Positions 50,377 through 59,724 of a stretch of DNA of 64,000 bases are shown piece by piece. Numbering within the stretch: the first letter of the stretch is position 1; the number at the start of each line of letters is the position of its first letter. A model generated the notes under the pieces. The model worked only from the letters and a program-made list of their open reading frames with translations, did no database searches and was not told the origin of the DNA. Source of the DNA: Annona cherimola (taxonomy: Eukaryota > Streptophyta > Magnoliopsida > Magnoliales > Annonaceae); contig CM059972.1 in the NCBI GenBank assembly GCA_030490835.1, positions 14,051,764 through 14,115,763 on the forward strand, written 5' to 3'. The translations under genes were made by a program, and so were the position numbers.

Positions 50377-50382
50377 AGTTTT

Positions 50383-50400
50383 TGGCGCCGTTGCCGGGGA
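50383..50400 (+). promoter_or_regulatory. primer-binding site, tRNA-Asp type
   Basis: TGGCGCCGTTGCCGGGGA is exactly complementary to the 3' end of plant tRNA-Asp(GUC), CCA included, six bases after the 5' LTR. This primer choice is characteristic of Athila-lineage Ty3/gypsy elements. Confidence 0.92.
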
Positions 50401-50609
50401 GGCGTATTGAGGTTTGAATTGTTTTATTAGTTGTTTTAAATTTTCTTTACTTGCTTTCAATAGTATAATCTTTACTGCTTTATTTATCTGCTTTCTTTAC
50501 TTATTGCACTTGAACTTTGGATTACCAATTTCAATTCTTTCCTGCTTTAAAAAGAAAAAAAATAAAAAATAAAAAAATAAAAAATAAAAAAAAAAACTAA
50601 AATTAAAGA

Positions 50610-52247
50610 ATGGACATGAACTTTATTGATCAGCGGTTAGGTAAGTTGGAAGAATTAAACCAAAAGCTTAATGATTTACTTGCCTATCAAAACTCAAATA
50701 GTTCATTCGTAAATACATCGATTCCTTTTCAAACGACATATTCTAATGAAACTCAATTTTTACCATATCAAGAGCAAGTGCAAAATTTTCATAAGTTCTA
50801 TACACCTGATTATAATTCATTTTCACATACACATAACTCAGAATGGATGAGTTGTCCTAATCCTTCTTGGACAAATCACCAAATGCAATCTTACCCTCCA
50901 TATCTACAAACCCAGTGGCCACCTGAGCAAAGTCAATTTTCAAATTATCAATATCAATCTAATCATTATGAAAATACATATGGGCCACCGGTATATCCTG
51001 AAGAAAATTTTTCATCACCTCAACCTATTAACCAATCTTTTCATCAAACATATAATTATGAGAAACTTGAAAAACTAGAAAATAGTATAAATAGATTTGC
51101 AGAGTGCGTAAATCGATTTGAACATTATAAAAATATGTATCTTCAGTCAAATCCCCCACAAGAGGACTTTTCAAATTTTTCATCGGATCAAGTAGATTAT
51201 CAACAACCTCCTCACTTAGATGACTTAGAGGAAGAATTAGATCTACAAGTCCTTTCCGACCAACAGTTATTTTCTAAGACGACCGATCATACTGACCAAA
51301 TTGATAATCTTGTTGATCATTCGAATTTTCAAATTCAATTAGATTCAATACCATTGGAAAATTCATATTTTGAAAACGACTTAGCATTTCCAAATGCTTT
51401 AGAAGCTGAATCCCTTAACAACCAAATGCTAAGTAAAAAGGCAGATAATTTGAAAATAGATGATGAATATATTGTAGAAACATTATGTGGAGAGGAACCT
51501 AATGAATCAACTATCACTCCAATTAATCATTTTGATTATCAAACTCAATCAGATCAATTACTATCAGAAAATCTATTGTCTGAAAATTTGGTAATAATTA
51601 CAACATTATGGAGTGATGGTTTCTCAGATCATAAACTCAATGAGAATTCCTCTCTTCATAATCAAGAAAATATTATAGAAAATAATGAAAAATTAATTAA
51701 TGATAAATTCGAAGAAGATAAAAATCAAGAAAATATTGAGGAGATTGATAATAGGTTTCAAATGAATGATAGAGATCATAACCAAATTAATGATGAGGTG
51801 AAAAATAAAGAATCTATTGAGGATAAGTTGGGGGGAGATGAAAATGAAATTATTGATGAAAATTTTCAGAAGTACATACCTGTTATTTCAAGCACTTTTA
51901 AAGATGAGCTCATTAGCATAGATGAATTAATGAAAAAGGAAGAGATGATGCAAATATTTAAACAGGTTCAAGTTAAAATTTCGCTCTTTGATGTTATTCA
52001 GTATATTCCAAATTATAGTCAATTTCTCCAAGAGCGTTGTATTCAAATGGAATCCTGTTTAACCCAAAATAAAAGCATGCTCTCATTTGGTAACAGTTCA
52101 ATAAATAATTTAGATCAAATTGAAGAATGCTACATATTGGACATCATTGATAACTCATTAATCTTTACAAATCTTGAGCATGAATATATGAAAATGATAA
52201 ATAATCTACATAGTGTTAAGAATTTTAATAGAGCAGGAATTGGATAA
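50610..52247 (+). CDS. 545-aa ORF of the non-autonomous Athila-type element
   Basis: A single intact frame, the only one in the internal region. Residues 1-30 form a short predicted coiled coil (KLEELNQKLNDLL). Residues 30-215 are rich in Gln, Asn, Tyr, Pro and Ser; residues 215-430 are acidic and Asn-rich. Near residues 450-475, IFKQVQVKISLFDVIQYIP followed by NYSQFLQERC resembles the linker between gag and protease in Athila polyproteins (consensus around LKxxxINIPFxxAxxxxPxYxKFL). No zinc knuckle, capsid core, protease DxG or polymerase motif is seen. Codon use is strongly AT-biased. The role is unknown: it may be a rewritten gag-derived protein helping packaging, or an unconstrained remnant that is still open because the insertion is young. 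Confidence 0.85.
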   Translation: MDMNFIDQRLGKLEELNQKLNDLLAYQNSNSSFVNTSIPFQTTYSNETQFLPYQEQVQNFHKFYTPDYNSFSHTHNSEWMSCPNPSWTNHQMQSYPPYLQTQWPPEQSQFSNYQYQSNHYENTYGPPVYPEENFSSPQPINQSFHQTYNYEKLEKLENSINRFAECVNRFEHYKNMYLQSNPPQEDFSNFSSDQVDYQQPPHLDDLEEELDLQVLSDQQLFSKTTDHTDQIDNLVDHSNFQIQLDSIPLENSYFENDLAFPNALEAESLNNQMLSKKADNLKIDDEYIVETLCGEEPNESTITPINHFDYQTQSDQLLSENLLSENLVIITTLWSDGFSDHKLNENSSLHNQENIIENNEKLINDKFEEDKNQENIEEIDNRFQMNDRDHNQINDEVKNKESIEDKLGGDENEIIDENFQKYIPVISSTFKDELISIDELMKKEEMMQIFKQVQVKISLFDVIQYIPNYSQFLQERCIQMESCLTQNKSMLSFGNSSINNLDQIEECYILDIIDNSLIFTNLEHEYMKMINNLHSVKNFNRAGIG

Positions 52248-52290
52248 CATTAAACATTATGTCTGGCCGAAGACGTAAAACTTAGCGCTG

Positions 52291-52308
52291 GTTGGGAGGC
52301 AACCCAAC
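52291..52308 (+). promoter_or_regulatory. hairpin after the ORF (GTTGGG-AGGCAA-CCCAAC)
   Basis: A perfect 6-bp stem with a 6-base loop about 45 bases after the stop codon, within GCGCTGGTTGGGAGGCAACC. I recall near-identical sequence downstream of the coding region in many Athila elements, so it is likely a conserved RNA feature of the lineage. The function is not known to me. Confidence 0.6.
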
Positions 52309-52549
52309 ATGTGTATATATCTCTTTTCTATTAGTTTGCTTTTCTTTTGTTTAGGTGAAAGCTACAGCAATTTAATCAGACCATTACACCCCAGGTTGTC
52401 TCTTTCCCTGCTATCTTATTTTCATGAATTTATATATTTTGTGCATGTTTATCAAAGATAGCAATATTTAAGTTGGGGGGGGTCTGATTTGTTTAACTGG
52501 ATAAAAAAAAAATTATATATTTCTTAAAAAAAAAAAAATTTAATTATTA

Positions 52550-52580
<31 letters not shown>

Positions 52581-53297
52581 GAAAATATCCAAAAAAAAAA
52601 ATATATAAATAGAGATAAATCAAAGTACACTTGTTATGCTTGATATTAAGTGAAGAAGCAAACTGTATTTAATTATATTTGTAAAAATATTTTCATGGTG
52701 TTTTTAAAATTTTATTAGTACTGATTTCACTTACACGTCAATGAACCTTGTGGGTACCATGATAATATAGTTTTTCTCTCTCATCCAAGTAAGTAATCTT
52801 TAATATCATTGCAATTGATAGCTGTTAGTTATAAAAAAAAAAAATTAAAAAATTAAAAAATCCCTAGATACCCTGAAATACGGTGAGGGGAGAATATAAA
52901 AAAAAAATATAATAGAAAAAAAAAATGTAAAACCCCAGATATCCTGAAATATGGTGAGGGGAAGAAAAAAATGCTGAAAATAAAATTAAAAAAAAAAAAT
53001 TTAACTGTCACTATCATAATTTTGATATAAAAATTACTTAGATTGGATGAGTTGAAAATAACTTATTTCTCAAATGCCCATTTGTTCATTAGTACACATA
53101 CACACGTGCTATAATTTTTTATATGCACCATGAAATATTTTTACTCATGTTCACTAAAGAAAATTTTCTTCTAAAGCTTACTATCATTATTAGCAGTGCA
53201 CTTAGATTTTTGTTAAAAAAAAAAGAAAAAAAAAAAAAAAACAAAAAACAAAATTATTATTAAACTATTTCCATTGCTAAGGGACTAGCAATGTTTA
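52309..53297 (+). other. 3' untranslated part of the Athila-type element
   Basis: Very AT-rich with many A-runs. A 27-bp unit (AGATA(C/T)CCTGAAATA then GGTGAGGGGA) occurs twice, at about 52864 and 52938. AGCAATATTTAAGTTGGGGG at about 52463-52482 duplicates the true polypurine context at 53287-53306 and could act as a second plus-strand priming site. Confidence 0.6.
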
Positions 53298-53309
53298 AGT
53301 TGGGGGGTG
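53298..53309 (+). promoter_or_regulatory. polypurine tract of the Athila-type element
   Basis: AGTTGGGGGGTG lies directly before the 3' LTR start TGATAAG, in the position of plus-strand priming. Confidence 0.8.
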
Positions 53310-55923
53310 TGATAAGTCTAAAAATTTTCATTTAATTTTATGATAAATTCACACCGTTAAGTATTAAAACGTTAATCAAATACATGTTTTAAGTGGAATT
53401 TCATGAAAATCATATTTTTAGTAGAATATTTAATTTTGCTATAAAATGGGTCATTTTGTAACATACTTAAAAATATAAATCCCCTAGAACATTTTAACGT
53501 TAAAATATGTATTAGCATATTAATATAATTTAGGCAAAATTATAAGACCATCTAATTGGAAAATCATAAATATATAACTATAATTACATTAGGAACAAAG
53601 TAAAGTATTATATTTAGATAAAATAAATTAAAAGATTAAACTAAGATGATACGTGTCATTATGGAAATTATTTTAATAAATTATTAAAATTATATTTAAA
53701 CTCGCTGCATGAGCACACGCGAGTGTGCGCCGCCGGAGCACCATATTCCGGTGCTCCATCTTCCCCAAACCGAGGAGCCCCTTCTCCATCAAAGCCGGCA
53801 GCCATGGATTCCAGCATCTCAAAACCGGCAGCTGCAGAAAATCCGTCCGTGCTTGCACCTGGATTAATCTTTAGCATCTCCATTTGCGGCAGCAAGCAAA
53901 AACGCACGAACTCGCAGCCGCCAAGCACTTCGCCCAAACAACAAAATCCCAGTCACGAGACCAGTGGCAGATCCGGCAGCACGTCATCCTTTACAGAAAA
54001 AACCGAGCGCCCGTCTGATTCAGCTCCACTGCCGAAAGCCGGCAACCACCTTCCAGATTTCCATTTTCCAATTTCCAGCACCATCTTCTCCAAGCTGGAA
54101 ACCCATTTTTCCGCCAGCCCCGATCTGCTGCAGCGAGCTCCAATCCCGGCAGCTGCATTCAAGCAACCGTCCGGCAGCCAAAACCGACCAACAGCTGCCC
54201 ATCCATTCCACCGGAATCCACCACCGAATCCATCTTCCCAAAATCAGGGGAATCCATTTCACCGGTTTCCACAGATGCAGTGACCTGCAATCAAGGCCGT
54301 TCTCTATTTCAGCAATCGATTTTATGAAGCAGAAGCTGCCCATAGCCATCACCACCACCGAACCTGAATACAAATACAGCAACCGTAAATCATCTCCAGC
54401 AGCCATTTTTCCAGCTACCCATCAGTTCCGCCCACCTCCATCAATTCTGCAGCAACGCTTCCCCACAGAAATCAAAAGGAAGCAGCTCTCTTCCTCAAAG
54501 ACCGATGACGTTAACATCTTCTCGGGCTTCAAATCTGACGCCGGCAACCGCCCTTTGTTCGTCATCAGCAGCTCCTCTCTTCCATTTCGCCTTCGCTGAG
54601 GCAGCAGCAGAAGCAGAGAGCAGAGCAGGGAAGACATATCCCAATTCCAAATGCCTCCATTTCCCTCGATTTGTCAACTCAATCCCTCTCCCGCCATGGA
54701 CTCCGAAGCCGCAACTCCAGCAAGGGAGGCCGACTTGGATGCATTGCAGCGCGTTCAGGCAACTTGAAAATGCCGCCCTTGCTCCCAACAAATTCTGGCA
54801 GTCCATAGGGATTGTTTTCAGACAGGAAATTGGACATCTCCCGATCAAGGAATCTGCTCACGAATTCAATGTGATCAGTGGAGGGAAGGTGCGAAACAGG
54901 CAAACCCAATCACGGCAGAAGGCAGCCAAGGCAGGCGACGGCAAAGTGGGAATCCCACATCGATTTTTCAAACGGAAAGAGGGTTGCCCAACCCTTATAA
55001 AAGGAGGGTTCTCTTGCCTTGAAAAAACACTCCATACCCCACATACCCCTTGGGTGGGACCCATTTGGTGGGACCCCGTAGCAAGTGGGTGGGACCCGTA
55101 GCAAGTGGGTGGGACCCATTTTGTGGGACCCGTAGTAAGGAGGTGGGGCCAAGCAATAAAAGTTTCCATTACGTGGAGATTCGCTGTTTACGGGTGATGT
55201 AAATTTTATTTTCCGCTTTATAGTTAGTATAAATTTGTAGTTGTTAAATTTTAATTTGTAGTTTTAATTTTTACTGCTTTATTTTCTGCTTTGTAATTGT
55301 TAGATTAAACTTAATGTAATTCGCTTTTCTGTTTTAATAGTAGAATTTAATTGCTTCTATTGCTTTCTTAGAATAGTTTTAATTGCGTTGTTAATTAGTT
55401 AATTTCTTTTAGCTTCTTGCCTCTATTTCTTTTATGCTCAAATCTTTTCTCTTATTTCTTTCTCTTTCTAATTTCTTTCTTTTTCTCTCTCTAATTTCTT
55501 CTAATTTCTTTTCTTTCTCTCTCTTCTTTTCTCTCCCTTCTCTCTTTCTCTCTCTTCTCTCTTTCTCTCTCTCTCTTCTTTCTCTCTCTTCTCTCTCTCT
55601 CTAATTTCTTCTTCTCTCTCTCTAACATCTCTCTCTTCTCTCTCTTAGTTTCTTTCCTTTTCTTTTTCTCTCTTCTATTTCTCTCTCTTCTCTTTCTCTC
55701 TTTTCTCTTTCTCTTTCTTCTCTCTTTCTCTTTCTCTCTCTTCTCTATACCCTCTCTTTCTCTTAAAAACAATTCAAAACTACATCGCCTCTCTGTGGAT
55801 TCGACCCGACTCACCATTATTCTACACTATCACTCGTATAGTGGTAGCTTTAATGTGTTTCGGTTAATTTAAATTAAACTGGTGATCACAGTGCTCTTAA
55901 CGACAAGCACTTGGTTTGCATCA
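53310..55923 (+). repeat. 3' LTR of the Athila-type element (2614 bp)
   Basis: Matches the 5' LTR throughout as far as compared, apart from one fewer CT dinucleotide in the pyrimidine tract (near 55601). TATA box at 54996-55002. Ends TTTGCATCA, followed by the target duplication GTATG. Confidence 0.93.
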
Positions 55924-56885
55924 GTATGCTAGCCCAGGGAACATATCACATAGCATGGTCCAATACGCCGGCTGTCTCCGACTTGGCCTCATCAAGGGGA
56001 ACCTCTCTTTCTCTTGACGCCTACATGGTTCCTACATGCATGACTTTTGATTTCCCAAGCATTATATACCTCTTACACCAGGTAGCTTGTCATTCTCATG
56101 TAGAAAATTATTTGCACCATTCATTTAAAAACATCATTTCAAATTCATGCTTTCATTTTCAATTAATGTATGAAAATGCAATGCATTCATTCACACATAA
56201 CATTCCTTTGCCTCCACCTCTGGGGAGGACGCCGTCGGCACACAGCCCATACGACTCGGTAATAGTAAAGGGGGACCCTCTGATCCACTTTCTACCTCCA
56301 CCAAAGCCTCTTCCTTATAATCATACATGTGCACATATCCATGAACATCACATAATATCAATATGCCGGCATGACTTTTCATAAAAACTCATAAACATTC
56401 ATCATTTCAAAACATTATAGGAATGACCACCTTTAAACACATTTCATAAATACTTGAGAATAAAACATATTTTCAAAGTTGTGCTTGCTTACAAATCATC
56501 ATTTTCAAAAGGATTGCTTGCTTACAATGAAGCCATAAAATCACATTTTTAAAAAAGTTTGCTTGCTTATAATAAATCAATAAAATCACATTTTCAAAAG
56601 CCTTGCTTGCTTACCTTTGCTTTGCTTCAACTTGACTCATTTATCCTTTCCTTTCATTTTCTTATACAGGAAATTGGATATTTTATCCATCTATTCCATG
56701 TCTTAGCTTGCTTCCCATGTATGCTTTACGATCACATATTACCTCATTTTTATAGAGGTTTTCCTTTTATAAATACTTGGTCATTACTCATTTATATGAA
56801 TTTTTATCCATAAATCCTTTAAAAATTTCATCCATATATCCTCATAAATATACAAAAATAAATCTCAATTTTTTCCCAAAATACG

Positions 56886-56980
56886 CTGTTCACTGTTCAT
56901 AATTACTGTTCATGTCACTGTAGCAGATTACTGTTCATATCACTGTTCACGTTTACTGTTCACCCGAGGTTACTGTTCAC
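56886..56980. repeat. cluster of ACTGTTCA motifs
   Basis: Seven or more occurrences of (A/C)CTGTTCA in about 95 bp of the LTR-like insertion. A related ACTATTCA cluster lies at 58236-58272 (TACTATTCACC, CACTATTCACG, CACTATTCATC). On the minus strand, the likely sense strand of this LTR, the motif is TGAACAGT within U3. Confidence 0.75.
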
Positions 56981-58421
56981 AGAACGTGGGCATGGGTTCC
57001 AAAAATTGACATTTTTCCCAAAAATAAAAAATACCATGACATAGCTTATGCTTCGTATATCATGGGAAATTTCGTACATTTTGAATTTATCATCATTTAC
57101 TTAGTTAAATAAATCATTTTCTCCATGTACTAAAAATCAACATAAATTTACTTAAGCATAATCCTTAATTTCAAAAATCATGAAATTAATATATCATTAT
57201 TCCAACATCATATTTATCATAATCAGATATCCCAAATCATCATTTATCAAATTTGGAGCATTATTTCCACATATCATACGCTATCTTCCCGAATGCTCCA
57301 TCTTTGCTCTAAATTTTTGATATTTCGGCATAATTCTAATTAAGCATTATAACTTTACTTATTTTCTCATACTTAGGAATTATCTAAGCATGATTTTACC
57401 CTACTTAACATCCAAAAGAAATTTGGGAAGAAATCACTTATCCGAAGTGGAAAATCTCTCCTCCAACTTGCCCTTTCTCTCTCTAACCTCCTCTTTCTCT
57501 CTTAAAACGAATTTGGGGCTGGAAAATGAGCTCTTGCTCAAGCTTGGGAGTGCCTTGGACGTTCACCCCTTGGCCCCTATTTATAGGGCTTGATTTTTCA
57601 TGAATTTGGAATTTACCCCCTCTTGCTCAAGGTATTAAATTATAAATGTATTTTTTTCTAATTTTCAAAAGGTGCATGGAGCCTTGTGCAGCCCACCCTA
57701 GGCCTGCTCCAGCCCCCCTATGGCAGCCCTATTTTTGCCTATTTTTTTATTTTTTAAAATTAATTAATTTAGGCTAAATTAATCCTAGCCATTGATTTTT
57801 GATAAGATTGATTTTGGGCCATTGGATTTGGCCCCAAAAGTCCAAGCTCCAGCAGCCATAGCAGCTTTTCATTAATTATTTATCCATTTAATTAATTAAA
57901 ATTAATCCAAAGTCAAATACTAATTAATGAAAAAGTAAAGCTACTTTTTGATTTTCAAATGACGTTTAATCTTGACCCTTAATTCATAATTTTTGATCAA
58001 TCTTGGACTACTCATCATGTTCATCATCATATTTTTGCCATCCATAAAAAATTTCATCTCAATCCGATGTCCGGATTGTAAGATATGAATTTTTCTTCAT
58101 GTTACTTCAAAAATCCGAAAATATTAAATAAATCAAAAAGTTGCTATTTTGTCCTTTTGTGGGAAGCTTCCTTTTTCGTCTTTTATGATTAAGTTAATCC
58201 AAAGTGATTAACTTAACATATTCCTTAATCCCACATTTACTATTCACCTTTCACTATTCACGTGCACTATTCATCCGAATTTCATAATTAATTATTTTAA
58301 CATCTACTCCCTCATAATTTCATATTTCATATATATATATATATATATTTCATTAATACATTACCTAGGGTTTACAACTCTAGGGTTTTATACGTGTCTA
58401 AGATTGGGGTTTCACAACTGG

Positions 58422-58780
58422 GGACGGCGTTGCAGGTCTACATCGACGCAAGGGGGTCAGAAATTGGAAGATCGGAGCTTCTTCCTCGCTGAACAGCGAG
58501 TTCCGGAAGGTTTCCCGTCTTCTGGCAGCGAGTTTCTGAAGTTTCTGCCCAAATCGCGCAGAAACCTAAAAAGTTTTTAGGTCCAGAGGCGTCCAGCTCA
58601 AAAACTGAACAGAACTCGTGAAGAAAGAGCACTATTGTACATCGCCTTGTGACTGTTCACGCACCTAAGACGAGCCTAAAGGGACGACTTCCAACAAACA
58701 TGAAACTGGTTAAGGCTAAGTAAAAATCCGGCGTAAAAATTACTTCTTTTTCATAACCTGAGTGTTTTCTGGTCACACTT
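58422..58780 (+). other. leader region of the Ogre/TAT-like element
   Basis: Resumes directly after the ACTGG duplication with GGACGGCG, the continuation of the primer-binding site. No reading frame is recognised. Confidence 0.6.
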
Positions 58781-59032
58781 CCAGAAACGCTTCAAGCGAA
58801 CTGGTCTTCCTTCCAGAGACTCTTCAAGCGAACTGGTCATTCTTCCAGACACTCTTCAAGCAAACTGGTCATTCTTCCAGACACGCTTCAAGAGAACTGG
58901 TCCTTCTCCAGACACGCTTCAAGAGAACTGGTCTTTCTCCAGACACGCTTCAAGAGAACTGATCCTTCTCCAGACACGCTTCAAGCGAACTGGTCACTTT
59001 TCCAGAGATGCCTCAGGCAAATAAGAACCTGT
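58781..59032. repeat. 31-32-bp tandem repeat, eight units
   Basis: Units start at 58781, 58813, 58845, 58877, 58908, 58939, 58970 and 59002. The core is CCAGACACGCTTCAAG followed by (A/C)GAACTGGTC(C/A)TTCT. The middle units are nearly identical and the outer ones diverged, as expected of a minisatellite expanding from its centre. It lies in the leader of the Ogre/TAT-like element. Confidence 0.92.
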
Positions 59033-59219
59033 GGACCTCGAACATTCTCACGCGCAAAACTTAAAACAAATAAAATCTAAAAAAAAAACACACACAAAAG
59101 GACTCGGACTTGCAAGCATCTATCCAAAGATTGATCTTTTTATCTGTTTACAAGTGCTAACCATTTTTTCATTGATTGCTCAGGTTCTTCACCATATCTC
59201 GAAAGCAAGGCAAGTCAAT

Positions 59220-59400
59220 CACTGATGTGACAGAAAGTCAACTGTTGACGCAAGAAGTATGGAAAAGGTGCTGAAATGACCATTGATGTGACATAAAGCT
59301 GACATGACTTGGAAAAGTCTTCTAATCCAGAAGTCAACTGTTGACGTAAGAAGTACGAAAAATGCGCTGAAATGACCGTTGATGTGACAAAAGGCACTGA
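59220..59400. repeat. 96-bp tandem duplication
   Basis: GTCAACTGTTGACG(C/T)AAGAAGTA recurs at 59237 and 59333, followed in both by GCTGAAATGACC(A/G)TTGATG. GTCAACTGTTGAC is itself nearly palindromic. A shorter third echo (GGAAAAGGCACTGACATGGCA) follows at about 59412. Confidence 0.8.
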
Positions 59401-59724
59401 CAAGACCAATATGGAAAAGGCACTGACATGGCATAAAGGTCCAGCAATGACCAGAGGCATCACGGCGACGCGGCAATAAGCTAGCAATGACTTTTCAAGC
59501 TTGAAGATGATTAATCAACCTTTCTACCCTTGGTTTTGAAACCGGGGGGCATCATATCATGTTTCCATAATTTTACTTTGACTTCCTACTTTAAAAAAAA
59601 AAGTTAAAAAAAAAGAGCAAAAAAAAAGGTTAAAAGAAAAAGCAAAAAAAAAAAAGTTAAAAAAAAGAGTGAAGAAATTATACATCTTAAAGTTCTAGTT
59701 GCCTTCAAGCTGAAGATCGCATAC

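Larger units (their letters stand above)
47761..55923 (+). mobile_element. young non-autonomous Athila-type LTR retrotransposon (8163 bp)
   Basis: 5' LTR 47761-50376, internal region 50377-53309, 3' LTR 53310-55923, with exact target duplication GTATG (47756-47760 and 55924-55928). The primer-binding site matches tRNA-Asp, as in Athila elements, and a polypurine tract adjoins the 3' LTR. The internal region is only 2.9 kb and encodes one ORF; protease, reverse transcriptase, RNase H and integrase are absent. Reverse transcription would have to be supplied in trans by an autonomous relative. The LTRs appear identical except for one CT dinucleotide, so insertion was recent. Confidence 0.93.
46798..58416 (-). 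mobile_element. solo-LTR-like insertion in the Ogre/TAT primer-binding site (3.45 kb without the nested element)
   Basis: The ends TGTGGCGCCCCGAACC and GGTTTCACA (reverse start TGTGAAACCCC) are LTR termini. Target duplication ACTGG is exact at 46793-46797 and 58417-58421. Removing the Athila-type element (47761-55923 plus one 5-bp duplication) leaves about 3451 bp. A TATAAATAG box on the minus strand (57577-57585), with downstream CT/GA-rich sequence, suggests minus orientation. Internal tandem repeats: a 122-bp unit from 47231, a 272-bp unit from 47468 and TTGCTTGCTTAC repeats at 56485-56615. No coding domain or second LTR is visible. Confidence 0.82.
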
